A stretch of 64,000 bases of DNA from Paraburkholderia sp. CNPSo 3272 (GCF_024206495.1 NZ_JAMBPQ010000011.1:124001-188000), one strand, 5' to 3'; counted from the stretch's first letter, positions 7,784-16,478 are shown. The notes: generated from the sequence alone by a model not told the origin. A program made the numbers and translations.

Positions 7784-8914
7784 CTACGCGTTGCCAAGCA
7801 GCCGATAGAGCGCTTGCCTGGAAATCCCAAGTGCCCGCGCCGCGTGCGTCTTGTTTCCTCCCGCCGCCTCCAGCGCCTTCGCCGCCTCCTCGACGGTCGG
7901 GGACGGTTTCGCCAATCGCTCCTGGCGCGCGAACGTCGAGAGATACGCGTTGGCCTTCGTCACCCGACTATGGCCGGCAGCCTCGACAACGCGGCGCATT
8001 GCCTCCTTGTGCACTTCGGGATCTGGCCGAGTTCCAGCGAGCTTCACGGGCGCTGGGACACCGCTCGCCCGCTCATACAGCTCCTGCAGATACTGATGAC
8101 GCAGCCCGTGGCTTGTGACACCCAGCCCCTTCTTGTTGACGCCGTGCTTCCGCAGCACCGTCTTGTACCGGTCGACCCATTGCTTCAACGTGCGATCCGC
8201 GGGAATCGTCGAACCGGTCATCGGGTTAGCCAGCTGCGCTGCCTCCTCGAGCACCGCGAGTTGGTCTTCGATCCGCACCTTGCGCTCGCGGCCGCCCTTC
8301 GTGCCACGAGTGACGCCAAGGTTCTCGATATCCTTCACGGCCTCGGCCGGTCTCAGCAGGAAACTCTCGCTGATCCGCAGTCCGAAAGCTGCCTGAAGCT
8401 TCAATTGCACCGCCACCCGTGGGCACGTCGTCGCAATCTCCGCAATTTTTTCCGTCGCGTTGATACCGTTGCCCGACCATGACTTGTCCGCTTCGGCCAC
8501 GTAGGAACGCTCCAGCCCGTTTGCTTTGCGATCCACATAGTCCGCGAGCGTGCCGACCAGGTGTTCCTTCTTCATCCACCCGGCGAGCGTGCGCAGATAC
8601 GTGAGCTTGTTCTCGATCGTCCCGCCGCTTTGCTTCGCATCCACCCAGCGCCGCACCAGCCACTCAATATGCTTCTGCCGCAGGTTCCACGGGCTCGTCA
8701 CTGCGAAGCCGCCTCCACGCAGTTCGACCAGCGCGACGCATATCGCACGCACACGATGTTCCTGTGTCTTGATCGACAATGACCTCCCGCTGACTCGCGT
8801 CCTGCTGTGAACCGTCGCCACGTGCTCATCGAACAGGTCTATCAACTCCTGTGCAATCGCGGGCGTCAGCCGGTAGCCGCGCACCACCGCTCGAACGTTC
8901 AGTATCGCCGCCAC
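7784..8914 (-). CDS. Tyrosine recombinase with C-terminal Fis-like HTH
   Basis: 376 residues. Start GTG 8914, because CGGAGG lies six bases upstream; no good ATG is available. The catalytic domain shows R180 (FGLRISES), H269xxR272 (SHGLRH), H315 (AAGHS) and the probable nucleophile Y324 (ANAYLS). An N-terminal SAM-like domain precedes it. After a linker, residues 340-376 form a Fis-type HTH (GGNKTHAARALGISRQALYR), which is unusual for an integrase. No att site or phage genes are adjacent; an inverted repeat lies 56 bases upstream. It could resolve plasmid multimers or drive site-specific inversion, but the substrate is unknown. Confidence 0.85.
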   Translation of the reverse strand: MAAILNVRAVVRGYRLTPAIAQELIDLFDEHVATVHSRTRVSGRSLSIKTQEHRVRAICVALVELRGGGFAVTSPWNLRQKHIEWLVRRWVDAKQSGGTIENKLTYLRTLAGWMKKEHLVGTLADYVDRKANGLERSYVAEADKSWSGNGINATEKIAEIATTCPRVAVQLKLQAAFGLRISESFLLRPAEAVKDIENLGVTRGTKGGRERKVRIEDQLAVLEEAAQLANPMTGSTIPADRTLKQWVDRYKTVLRKHGVNKKGLGVTSHGLRHQYLQELYERASGVPAPVKLAGTRPDPEVHKEAMRRVVEAAGHSRVTKANAYLSTFARQERLAKPSPTVEEAAKALEAAGGNKTHAARALGISRQALYRLLGNA

Positions 8915-8969
8915 TTTTTTCCTCCGTTGCCGTTGCGCTCCGCGCGAAGTTGCGCAGATTGCTGTGGCC

Positions 8970-9022
8970 AGGTCGGTGATGCCCGATGTCCCTGCCTGAC
9001 ATCGTTGCGGCCGCACCGACCT
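8970..9022. repeat. Inverted repeat upstream of recombinase
   Basis: 9-bp arms AGGTCGGTG (8970-8978) and CACCGACCT (9014-9022), separated by 35 bases. The distance and the position just upstream of the recombinase gene suit a recombinase-binding or autoregulatory site. That is inference. Confidence 0.35.
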
Positions 9023-9651
9023 GACCGCTGTTACTGGCCGCCTGAGCGGCTTCGCCGATTCCCCGGCGCGGGGTTTGTTGCCTTCCTTGCCTTTAGCGAT
9101 TCCATCCGATCAGCCCGACGCACGGAAGAGATGCGTTCCGACTGTCCACCTTGCTGCGGCACGGGCCGGATCGCGCTTCGCGCAAACCGCTTCCCGCGGT
9201 TACTGCCTGTGCTGCCTTGCCGCCTGCTGTGGCTACCCGACCGGCCCCCGGACGCGTTTCCGCATCTGGACACCACACAGCGCCGTCCGGCCTGTGGGTG
9301 CCCGGGCCAACTGCCGGGCAATTCCTGTTGCGCATTTTTGGTGACGGCTGCGCGGACCGTTCTATCTTCCGTACAGGGAGGCGCGAAACACTGGCGTGGC
9401 CAGCGTGCAGACTCTCCCCCGTTCCGAAGCACGTTCATCTCCGCCGCGGTGTATCGGGCTTCGTGAACGCACCCAGCGCTGTGGGCTGAAGGAACGTGTG
9501 TAAGGCGTATGAGACCGAGGGCGCGAACTGTCCAACTGTCCGCACCCACTTTGTCTCATTGCGCCGCATTCCGGCGGACACCCGCCGATCGTATGGATAT
9601 CGCACTGTCCAGTGGTCCTCAGAGTGGGACAGGGTGGACTTGATCTGATTG

Positions 9652-9681
9652 AAAAAAAAGCCGCGTCACGGTGGCACGCGG
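9652..9681 (-). terminator. Intrinsic terminator without an obvious gene
   Basis: CCGCGT/ACGCGG stem (9661-9681) with CACGGTGGC loop, followed on the minus strand by C and eight T. No protein gene ends before it, so it may end a small RNA. Confidence 0.6.
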
Positions 9682-9867
9682 ACAGTCTTGGGAAGTTTGC
9701 CCTTGCGGGCGGGGGGGCGTTGGCCGATTTGGCCAGAAACAGGACGCGCGAAGTGCCATGCACTTCAGGTCGATGCGCCAGGGGCGCGACAGGTACTGAC
9801 AAGAATAGGCGCTCGCTGCAATCGCCCGCGAGCAAAAGATGACCTGTTCCAGCGCGCTTTTGGAAAC

Positions 9868-9901
9868 TTGACTTCCCACTACGCTCGATAGACTGGACTC
9901 A
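9868..9901 (+). promoter_or_regulatory. ACTTGACTTC promoter element upstream of parM
   Basis: TTGACTTC-N13-TAGACTGGACTCA. TTGACT (9868-9873) is a perfect -35-like box and TAGACT (9889-9894) a -10-like box at a short 15-bp spacing. The GGACTCA extension is shared with the copies at 16523 and, in part, 20706. It gives a 5' leader of about 115 bases for the gene at 10017. Confidence 0.65.
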
Positions 9902-10016
9902 GCAACATGCCATTTCAAACTGGGCTCCACAGCCTTTTGAGATCCCGGATGAAGTCGGACTTCACGTCTAACTTTGCCGTTCACCCGATTCGTTCTAACC
10001 AGGGAACATAGACACC

Positions 10017-11024
10017 ATGAAAACTGCAGTCTTCGCTATCGACGTTGGCTACGGCAACACCAAATACGCTCACCGCGCAGCGAGCGGCACGGTCGCGACG
10101 GGCATGTTTCCCTCACTCGCCCCGCTCGCTGCAACCCACTCGCTCTCTGGATTCGGTGAAGGCGTTCTCGCATCGCGAAAGGTGGTCACTATCAAGATCG
10201 ACGGGATTAACTATGAAGTTGGACCCGACGTTTCGCTGAGTGCTGCCTATGGCAAGACAGGCCGCGCTCTCGCCGACGACTACGTGATGACCGACAACTA
10301 TGCCGCGCTACTTTTCGGCGCTATCCATTTTGCTGGCATCACGCAGATTGACCGTCTGGTACTTGGCCTGCCCGTGCACAACATGAAGAAGTATTCGGCC
10401 GCGCTCAAGGACCGCTTTGTTGGTGCACACGATTTCGGCCCCGGTCGAGTGGTCGTCGAGCGCGTCGTCGTGATCCCCCAGCCGCTAGGCTCACTCGTAT
10501 TTGCTGCCAGTACGCGTGGCGACAGCTTCAATCGCGACGACGCGCATCTCGTCATCGACGTTGGCTATTTCACGACCGATTGGGTCTATGCGAACGGTTT
10601 CGCAATGGACGACACGCGCAGCGGCGGTATGCCTGGTGGCGCGTCACAGATCTATCAGCGCATCGCGCGTCTGATCTCCGTGGACGAAGACGATAACGTG
10701 ACTGAGATTGAGCTTATCGACAAGGCGCTGCGCGAATACAAGCCTTTCCTTCTCTACGGAAAGGACGTCGATCTCTCGCCCTATCTCGAGAAGGCCAGTC
10801 CGATCGTTACCGACGTCGTGAAGGAAATGCAGAACAGCGTCGGTCATTTGCGGAACGTGCGATCGATCATCCTCTCCGGCGGTGGCGCGGGACTCTATGC
10901 ATCCGTGATCCGGCATGCGTTCCCTCGCATTGTGATCGAGGTGATCGATTCCCCATGCACGGCCAACGCGAGAGGTTTCCTGCTTGTTGGCGAACGCCTT
11001 GCGAGCGAGCGCCGCGTAGCATGA
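10017..11024 (+). CDS. ParM/StbA-like actin-family segregation ATPase
   Basis: 335 residues, ATG 10017. Actin/Hsp70-fold motifs are clear: phosphate-1 loop FAIDVGYGNTKYA (7-19), phosphate-2 loop LVIDVGYFTTDW (about 178-189), GGMPGGASQI, and the adenosine loop ILSGGGAGLY near 288-297. Such proteins polymerise and push plasmid copies apart in type II partition. The length fits the family, including the actin-like protein D of PRTRC plasmid modules. The next gene overlaps its stop codon and is the probable DNA-binding adaptor. It is expressed from a promoter element shared with other plasmid genes. Confidence 0.88.
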   Translation: MKTAVFAIDVGYGNTKYAHRAASGTVATGMFPSLAPLAATHSLSGFGEGVLASRKVVTIKIDGINYEVGPDVSLSAAYGKTGRALADDYVMTDNYAALLFGAIHFAGITQIDRLVLGLPVHNMKKYSAALKDRFVGAHDFGPGRVVVERVVVIPQPLGSLVFAASTRGDSFNRDDAHLVIDVGYFTTDWVYANGFAMDDTRSGGMPGGASQIYQRIARLISVDEDDNVTEIELIDKALREYKPFLLYGKDVDLSPYLEKASPIVTDVVKEMQNSVGHLRNVRSIILSGGGAGLYASVIRHAFPRIVIEVIDSPCTANARGFLLVGERLASERRVA

Positions 11025-11455
11025 GCGACAAGATCGAGATGACCGTCACGGTCAATCCACTTGTCTCGCCGAAGCTCTACCAGCGACTGCGTGCATGCAG
11101 CTCGCCGCGCGAGCGCGCAATCGTGTTCCGCGCGCTCGCTGAAGCCAGGCTATGGGACGAGACCATGGGCAATGCTCACCCGGTCGAGCGCGGCGCCCCG
11201 GACCGTCGAGAGGCGACCGCCGTACCGGTGTACATTCGGCAGGCGACCCCGGTCCCTCTAGACGTCGCGCCATCGCAGAATGCCGCGACGGGCACCTCCG
11301 CGGTGGTGTCGCGCGGCCCAATTGCCCCATCTACAACGAGAGCCGAAATGGGAGCATCGTCAGACGCGTTCCAGACTGTTCGGGTTGCCGACTCCGACGA
11401 CTCCGGATCGGCATTCGGCGACGCGCTCAGCAATGAGTTTGCTCAGTTTGATTGA
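11021..11455 (+). CDS. Small partner of ParM (StbB/ParR-like position)
   Basis: 144 residues; its ATG overlaps the parM stop (ATGA), so the two are translationally coupled. The N-terminal 45 residues (TVTVNPLVSPKLYQRLRA, then RERAIVFRALAEARLWDE) look like a short strand plus two helices, a pattern compatible with a ribbon-helix-helix adaptor like ParR/StbB. The remaining 100 residues are a disordered linker with an acidic end (DSDDSGSAFGDALSNEF), often used to bind the filament. Identity as adaptor is inferred from order, size and N-terminal pattern. Confidence 0.7.
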   Translation: MSDKIEMTVTVNPLVSPKLYQRLRACSSPRERAIVFRALAEARLWDETMGNAHPVERGAPDRREATAVPVYIRQATPVPLDVAPSQNAATGTSAVVSRGPIAPSTTRAEMGASSDAFQTVRVADSDDSGSAFGDALSNEFAQFD

Positions 11456-11553
11456 ACAGGCGCTGCCCCTTTTCTCCCTTTCCCTACGTGTCCGCGAGCG
11501 TGCCGCCTATTAGGACCGAGGGGACGGTGGAAGGGTGAGCAGCGCCGCGCGAC

Positions 11554-11587
11554 TTGACTTCAGTGTGGGCATGTCATCATCAAATCA
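11554..11587 (+). promoter_or_regulatory. ACTTGACTTC promoter element, partial copy
   Basis: ACTTGACTTC is exact; after 13 bases comes CATCATCAAATCA, a weak match to YARACTGGNNTCA. It is about 54 bases upstream of the gene at 11641. Confidence 0.45.
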
Positions 11588-11640
11588 GATGCCGGCGCAA
11601 CCTCCTGCACCGGTACATAAACTTCAAAGGAGCAGTCAAC

Positions 11641-11796
11641 ATGGAATACGAACGTCTCTTCGCCATCCTCCACGGTCAACGCCTGGACGAGCCCCTCACC
11701 TGGGTCTATATCGGCGCGCTAGTCGCGGTCGCAATCGCTGGCTGGATGTTTGGCGGCGTGCTCTTTGACGGCGCCCACAACGTTGGGGAACAGTAA
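11641..11796 (+). CDS. 51-residue single-TM protein
   Basis: ATG 11641 behind AAAGGAGCAGTCAAC. A short polar N-terminus is followed by one transmembrane helix at about residues 20-41 (WVYIGALVAVAIAGWMFGGV) and a short tail. Its stop overlaps the next start (TAATG). No family recognised; probably an accessory membrane peptide working with the next gene. Confidence 0.6.
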   Translation: MEYERLFAILHGQRLDEPLTWVYIGALVAVAIAGWMFGGVLFDGAHNVGEQ

Positions 11797-12044
11797 TGGA
11801 CAGGATTGAAAGCGCATGGACAACTTTCATGCATTGGCACTGGCTCGCGCGACGCGCGGCTGTCGCCCTCGCCTGCTATGTCGTGGCAATGCTCGGCGTA
11901 GCCCTCTACGCCGCAGGACTCCAGGACTCGGGCAGGCTGCTCTTCACTGCAGGCAGCGTCGGCTTCGCCTGGGCAGTGGGATTTCTGTACGCCGTGCGCA
12001 CCGCGATCTCACTGCTTTTCACGTGTCGCCGCATGTTTTTGTAG
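11796..12044 (+). CDS. 82-residue two-TM protein
   Basis: Start overlaps the stop of the previous gene (TAATG). Two hydrophobic helices at about residues 20-40 and 46-73, with Trp/His-rich N-terminus and a basic C-terminal end (CRRMF). No family recognised. Forms a two-gene unit with the 51-residue protein, under the partial promoter element at 11554. Confidence 0.6.
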   Translation: MDRIESAWTTFMHWHWLARRAAVALACYVVAMLGVALYAAGLQDSGRLLFTAGSVGFAWAVGFLYAVRTAISLLFTCRRMFL

Positions 12045-12065
12045 ATGAGGCGTTTCGTATGGACG

Positions 12066-12100
12066 AAAAAAAACGGCGGCTCCCGATGTGGGAGCCGCCG
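12066..12100 (-). terminator. Strong terminator of the primase operon
   Basis: Perfect 11-bp stem CGGCGGCTCCC/GGGAGCCGCCG with a five-base loop, followed on the minus strand by eight T (12066-12073). It lies 19 bases past the stop of the small gene at 12119 and closes the minus-strand operon. Confidence 0.85.
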
Positions 12101-12118
12101 TTGCTTCTAGCGTTGGAA

Positions 12119-12337
12119 TCATTGAACAGGCTTCGCCGATACGAACGAGAGCCGTCTCGTACAGAAGTCGAACGCAGCGTCGAAGGGTTGATCGCGAAAG
12201 ACCATCTTGCAACTGCTCCGATCGAACACGTCGTAGCCAGTCGCGTCCGATTTGAGCACTGGCTGGTGCCCGTTTGCTGCACCGTTGGTGGCCACGATCG
12301 TGAACATGTTGCCCACCTTCATCTGGAAAAAGCTCAT
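12119..12337 (-). CDS. 72-residue hypothetical protein, last gene of primase operon
   Basis: ATG 12337 is preceded by TTTGAGGTTGAA. The protein is compact and mixed alpha/beta (VGNMFTIVATNGAANGHQPV, then DVFDRSSCKMVF), with no signal or membrane segment. No family recognised. It is the last gene before the strong terminator at 12066-12100 and lies 96 bases past the primase gene, which argues that it is a real gene of the operon. Confidence 0.6.
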   Translation of the reverse strand: MSFFQMKVGNMFTIVATNGAANGHQPVLKSDATGYDVFDRSSCKMVFRDQPFDAAFDFCTRRLSFVSAKPVQ

Positions 12338-12433
12338 TTCAACCTCAAAAGAAAAGAGCCCGACGGTCCATCCCCGGCGGGGACGAATCCCCACCGGGCT
12401 GGTTCAAGAAAATGCCGGACTGGCCGGCGTCAA

Positions 12434-13570
12434 TCAAATGGCCAGTGCCACGCGTGATGCGTGAGATGCTGGACGCCCCAAGGGGGCAGTTCCATGTGCT
12501 GCGATCCAGCGCGACTTCCATTGATCCGCGAAGTCAGTCCCACGTAACTTCGGTCGGTGCGGCACGACCGTATAGCCTTCAGCACGCAATCGTTTCGCGA
12601 GGACCAGGCCGGCACTCACGCCCGGCGACTGGCGCGTCCTCGGATCGATGTCATCGAAGTCCATGAAGATGTGCACGACCTTGATCCCGAGACCTTCCGG
12701 GACAACGAACTTCGAGAGCAGGATGCGGTTCAGGCAATTCCACACCGGCACACCAAACTCCATGTGTGCGCCATAGACTGTTTCCAGCCCTTCGCCCACA
12801 CCGATCTCCCCGTCGATGGGGGACATCAATCGCACTGCGCCGCCCGCAAGCGGGTTGAGCGTCATGTCGTTGAGCTTCGCATCGAGAATCTCGCCGTCCC
12901 GCGACACAATCGTCGCCTTCGCAGGCTTGACCGGATCGAGGAAGGTGCGATGCAGCGTGCCAAGACACCCATCGGGCAATTCGAATCGCGCCACGATGCC
13001 CGGCCACTCGCCGAGCACCTTCTTGTCGTGGCGATACTCAAGCAAGCCAAGACGCAGCGCCGGCGACGGTCCGGCCGTGAGGCCAGGCACACGATCCTGC
13101 AGATAGCGCATCGACAGATCGCCCACAGCCTGAGGCTGCGCGCTACTCCACATGGCATCCAGTCGTCTTGCGACAAACGCCGGATCGGCCTTGCGCCTGG
13201 GCGCGGGCGCCGTCGAGTTGAGCGGCGCGCGTGACGTCGGCGGTGAGCCACCATCGAGCTCGCACATCAGTCGATACAGCCCCATGCGGTTTGCACGGGC
13301 GATCAGCTGAAGTCCGTCACCTGCCATCGGATAACCGTCATTGCACTTTCGGCAAATCCAGTCGCCGCGGCCGCTCTTGTTGTCATAGGTAAAGCGGTCA
13401 TCGCCGCCGCACACCGGACAGGAACTTGCGTTACCGGTCAGGCAGTCGGCGGAAATACCGTAACTCATCAAGGTCGAAATCCACGCTTCCGGGGAGAGTG
13501 TGAATTCCTTCAGTTTGCGTTGCAGCCACTCGTACTTCTCGGGTGGCAGCCCGCGTCCAGATGTACTCAT
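12434..13570 (-). CDS. Plasmid DNA primase, zinc finger plus Toprim
   Basis: 378 residues, ATG 13570 behind CGGAGAG. N-terminal zinc-binding domain with C51xxC54 and C73xxC76 (CPVCGG...WICRKC), as in phage P4-type and T7-type primases, where it reads the template. The C-terminal half holds a Toprim-like core: EIGVGEGLETVYGA near 258-271 (catalytic Glu) and HIFMDFDDID near 303-312 (DxD). No helicase domain is attached. It would make primers for plasmid replication or for the transferred strand. The neighbours ssb and the GxDL/GD-domain gene support a plasmid DNA-metabolism operon. Confidence 0.85.
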   Translation of the reverse strand: MSTSGRGLPPEKYEWLQRKLKEFTLSPEAWISTLMSYGISADCLTGNASSCPVCGGDDRFTYDNKSGRGDWICRKCNDGYPMAGDGLQLIARANRMGLYRLMCELDGGSPPTSRAPLNSTAPAPRRKADPAFVARRLDAMWSSAQPQAVGDLSMRYLQDRVPGLTAGPSPALRLGLLEYRHDKKVLGEWPGIVARFELPDGCLGTLHRTFLDPVKPAKATIVSRDGEILDAKLNDMTLNPLAGGAVRLMSPIDGEIGVGEGLETVYGAHMEFGVPVWNCLNRILLSKFVVPEGLGIKVVHIFMDFDDIDPRTRQSPGVSAGLVLAKRLRAEGYTVVPHRPKLRGTDFADQWKSRWIAAHGTAPLGRPASHASRVALAI

Positions 13571-13814
13571 TAGTCACTCTCCGATTTTTGGAAGTGGGTT
13601 GGGTCGGTGCCTGAGACAGGCGTGAAAACGCTTGCTCAAAGGAGCGGCCCACGCGAAGCGAGCGGCTCTTTTGAACAGTTTTCAGGTAGGCGAGGAAGCG
13701 AGGCGCGCGATATGCGCCGTCGACAGTGGGTAGGCGTTGCGCAGCGCACCCGAAGGCGCGCCACGAAACGTCAGGTGAGGATCTGCGGGAGTCGCAGATC
13801 GCTATGGTGAGCCC

Positions 13815-14417
13815 TTACGGGATTAGATAGCAGCCCATGCCGCACTCGGATAGAGGCCTCGAAAACGGAATGTCGTCCATTTCATCAAAGCCACCGCCGG
13901 CGGGCGCACGCATACCTGCACCGCCACCAGCCGAGGACTGGGGAGGCCTTGCCCGGGGCGGGACGCTGGAAGCTGCACGCGGTGAGCCGGAGCCAGCGTT
14001 GCCTCCATTGCGTTGGGGTCGCGCGGTTTCACGCGATTCGAACCCCTCGTCATCACCGCCAGGCTCACGATGCTCGCCACCGCTGCGGCCGCCGAGCATC
14101 TGCATCTGGTCTGCAACGATCTCCGTCGAATATCGATCGGTACCGTCCTGCGCCTGCCACTTGCGTGTGCGGATGCGCCCTTCGATGTAGACCGACGAGC
14201 CCTTCTTAAGATACTCGTTCACGATTTCAGCCAGGCGTCCGAAAAACGAGACTCGGTGCCATTCAGTCATTTCCTTGAACTCGCCCGACGCCTTGTCCTT
14301 GTAGCGGTCGATGGTCGCGAGACGGATGTTGGCCACAGCGTCGCCGCTGGGCAAATAACGGACTTCAGGATCCGCGCCGAGATTGCCGACGAGGATGACC
14401 TTGTTTACAGATGCCAT
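13815..14417 (-). CDS. ssb: Single-stranded DNA-binding protein with extended C-terminus
   Basis: 200 residues, ATG 14417 with AGGAG upstream. The OB fold occupies residues 1-112: MASVNKVILVGNLGADPEVR, then EWHRVSFFGRLAEI and YIEGRIRTRKW. A Gly/Pro/Arg-rich linker follows. The acidic tip that recruits partners (MDDIPF) is present, but 15 further residues (SRPLSECGMGCYLIP) come after it, whereas bacterial SSBs normally end at DDIPF. The tip may therefore be masked. It probably coats ssDNA during conjugation or replication of this plasmid. Confidence 0.92.
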   Translation of the reverse strand: MASVNKVILVGNLGADPEVRYLPSGDAVANIRLATIDRYKDKASGEFKEMTEWHRVSFFGRLAEIVNEYLKKGSSVYIEGRIRTRKWQAQDGTDRYSTEIVADQMQMLGGRSGGEHREPGGDDEGFESRETARPQRNGGNAGSGSPRAASSVPPRARPPQSSAGGGAGMRAPAGGGFDEMDDIPFSRPLSECGMGCYLIP

Positions 14418-14429
14418 GGAGTAACGCTC

Positions 14430-15233
14430 CTATTTACGTGTAATTGACCAGAGCCACTTGTCCCAAAGAACCTGCTGGCCATTTTTCATGATCGGGCGTC
14501 CGCCATCGGTGAACGCCGGTACCTTGATCTTTTCGAGACGACGAACCGAAACGGAATCACCAACGCGGCAGCCACTTTGCGCGATCGCATCCTTCAGGCC
14601 TTCACCCTGGAGCGTGCGCTCGCCCATCGCGGTTTCGATATGCATGGCGAACGAGGTGTAAAACGGCTTGCCCGTCGGTCTGCGGTTCGGAAATTTCTCC
14701 TCACCCCAGCCAAGGACCTTGCCGGTCGTCGCAGCGCGGCTATCGTCGCCGCGTTCGACGTGCTCTCGCGCCGCCCGCCGCCGCACGGGCGCATGCTGCG
14801 TTTCATCTTCGCCTGCAGCGCCCTGAGATATCGGAACTTGCGGCTGGTCCGGAGGGGTCGCAGTCGGCACGCCGTTCGCACGAATTGCCACCGAGATTGC
14901 GTCCTTGAGCGGAACGCGATGCTCCCGAAGGAGTGACCAGTGCGGTGCGACCTCGGGAAGAATCTTCGTCCCGAACGGAGTCTCGCGCGGCGTCTCCTCA
15001 AACGCGGGCCGGAACTGTGCAATACAGTCGCCCTCGTCAACGAAAAGATGCAACACGCCTCCGATCGTGACGAACGTCTCGTTGGATGCGCCCTGCCCGA
15101 CTTCGCGCGGCTTCGTCGGAGATTGCGGTTCGCAGCGTGTTGGCGGTGCGCTAGGCATAGGCGATGCCTGGACACTGGGAGACCGTCCGGGAAGGAAGTC
15201 CGCGAGTACGCGAAAAAGATGATGTGTGCCCAC
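14430..15233 (-). CDS. Plasmid protein with GxxL...GDxV beta-barrel domain
   Basis: 267 residues from GTG 15233, chosen for AGGAGG five bases upstream. The N-terminal 150 residues are Pro/Ala/Glu-rich and poorly structured. The last 90 residues (about 170-260) contain GKVLGWGEEKFPN, SFAMHIETAMGERTLQGEGL and VGDSVSVRRL, a domain I know from plasmid primase-, TraC- and relaxase-associated proteins, where it follows the pattern GxDL...GDxV. It lies 12 bases upstream of ssb in the operon. A role in conjugative DNA processing is inferred; no catalytic residues are seen. Confidence 0.6.
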   Translation of the reverse strand: MGTHHLFRVLADFLPGRSPSVQASPMPSAPPTRCEPQSPTKPREVGQGASNETFVTIGGVLHLFVDEGDCIAQFRPAFEETPRETPFGTKILPEVAPHWSLLREHRVPLKDAISVAIRANGVPTATPPDQPQVPISQGAAGEDETQHAPVRRRAAREHVERGDDSRAATTGKVLGWGEEKFPNRRPTGKPFYTSFAMHIETAMGERTLQGEGLKDAIAQSGCRVGDSVSVRRLEKIKVPAFTDGGRPIMKNGQQVLWDKWLWSITRK

Positions 15234-15241
15234 GGTGCCTC

Positions 15242-15670
15242 CTACAGCAACGTGCCGAAACAGGCATCACGCAGCTCCTCGAGATCACGCTTGAGCAACG
15301 GCCTTTCCAGTATCACTTCCTGCAGCGTCTCGGGATCGACGCCGCCCACGCGACAGACGAACTCATATGGGATCGCAGTTGGCCAGTAGTTCATGATCCA
15401 GCCAAGCGCAGTGAAGTACGCGGAGCGGTCCACCCTGACGTTGCGCAACCGCGCATTGATCAACGATGCGCAGTCCATGAGTGATTCGGGCAGCGTTTCG
15501 CCGTGTCTGCTGTCAAGCGCGAGTGAAATCAACGCGTCGACCAGCGCCTCGCGAACGGCGGGACTCCAGTACTGCGGATCCGGGAGTGGATCGGGTTTAG
15601 GGGGGACGACGAGTACCGGAGAGGCCTCGCCGAAGATGTCGAGCTGCCATGCAGCGACTTCTGCTTTCAT
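15242..15670 (-). CDS. Hypothetical plasmid protein in the ssb operon
   Basis: 142 residues. ATG 15670 is chosen for CCGGAG six bases upstream; a longer frame exists but has no site. The N-terminus is short and Pro-rich (QLDIFGEASP), then mostly helical, with WSPAVREALVDALISLAL near the middle and a Trp/Tyr-rich segment (YFTALGWIMNYWPTAIPYEF). No family recognised. It precedes the GxDL/GD-domain gene by eight bases, so it belongs to the same operon. Confidence 0.62.
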   Translation of the reverse strand: MKAEVAAWQLDIFGEASPVLVVPPKPDPLPDPQYWSPAVREALVDALISLALDSRHGETLPESLMDCASLINARLRNVRVDRSAYFTALGWIMNYWPTAIPYEFVCRVGGVDPETLQEVILERPLLKRDLEELRDACFGTLL

Positions 15671-15781
15671 CGATTGCTCCGGTGAAGCCGGGCAATCGCA
15701 TACCCTTGGCCGGGAATGGATTCCCGGCTTGGGCAAGGGGCCGCCGCGGCAATGCCGCGGCGGAGGGGTATGACAGGGTCC

Positions 15782-16123
15782 TTAGTCGGTCCCGGTCTTC
15801 TTCAGGGGGATGACAACTGCCGACTTGGCGTACTGCCGCGCCGGAGCCGTTTGAACAGGGGTTGCAGTCGAAGCAGGAGCCACTGCGGCAGCAGCCTTCT
15901 GTACCTCAGGTTGTGCCTGCTCGCGCGCCTTGTCGGCGGCTTCGCGTGCAGCTTCACGCTCGGTTGCCTCGAGGGCTTTCGCCTTCTTCTGCAGCCAGCG
16001 TACGCCAAGACCAACGAGGAAGAGGCTGACGAAGAACGACGTCGCAGCCAGATATACGATGAGGCACAAGGCGAGCACTTTGCCCGGGGACTTGAGCACA
16101 TCCTTGATCAAAAGATTCAGCAT
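15782..16123 (-). CDS. Small membrane-anchored protein, first gene of operon
   Basis: 113 residues, ATG 16123 behind CTGGAGAG. One transmembrane helix at about residues 17-44 (LALCLIVYLAATSFFVSLFL), then a charged coiled-coil-like stretch (KKAKALEATEREAAREAADK) and an Ala/Pro/Gln-rich tail that would face the periplasm or cytoplasm. No family recognised. It starts the minus-strand operon that runs through ssb and the primase. Confidence 0.65.
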   Translation of the reverse strand: MLNLLIKDVLKSPGKVLALCLIVYLAATSFFVSLFLVGLGVRWLQKKAKALEATEREAAREAADKAREQAQPEVQKAAAAVAPASTATPVQTAPARQYAKSAVVIPLKKTGTD

Positions 16124-16425
16124 TTTTCTCTCCAGAAAAATTAACGCACCAGGGGATAGCCAGGCATGGCCTGGGATTTCGATGCTCGTGTCGAGCAGGG
16201 AAACCGGCGCGTAGCGCGTTCGCCGTGACCCATGGACGGGACACCGCGAACGGACTCGCGAAACGGAAAGTAAAAGGAGGGGGCGGCACGGGTACCGTGC
16301 TGCATTTCGATGCGTGCTAGACGCGGGGATACGTTCAGGCTAATGGATCGATCGGGGTAGTGCGCGATCGAAAGATCGCGAATTCCGGTGGGCTTACGTT
16401 CGGCCGTCCCGTTTTCAACCTGTCC

Positions 16426-16478
16426 GTTTAGGCGCCTAAACGCTTAAACCCGGAATGGTGCACTTTTTGTGCAGCTTT
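16426..16478 (+). promoter_or_regulatory. KorA/KorB-like operator repeat, copy 2
   Basis: GTTTAGGCGCCTAAAC (16426-16441) plus the extended block GCTTAAACCCGGAATGGTGC and TTTTTGTGCAGCTTTT, nearly identical to copy 1. It lies about 80 bases upstream of the promoter element for the NERD gene and 300 bases from the start of the divergent operon. Confidence 0.75.

Larger units (their letters stand above)
8915..10016. other. 1.1-kb region without a convincing gene
   Basis: Between the recombinase and parM-like gene. All open frames here are low-complexity Arg/Ala/Pro shadows on either strand. It holds the inverted repeat at 8970-9022, a minus-strand terminator at 9652-9681 and the parM promoter element at 9868-9901. 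The terminator hints at a short minus-strand RNA starting between about 9690 and 9870. Confidence 0.5.

Noticed and set aside
9031..9984. Several long open frames on both strands
   Set aside because: Composition is Arg/Ala/Pro-rich, no ribosome-binding sites, overlapping frames on both strands and a terminator runs through one of them. Typical of GC-rich non-coding DNA.
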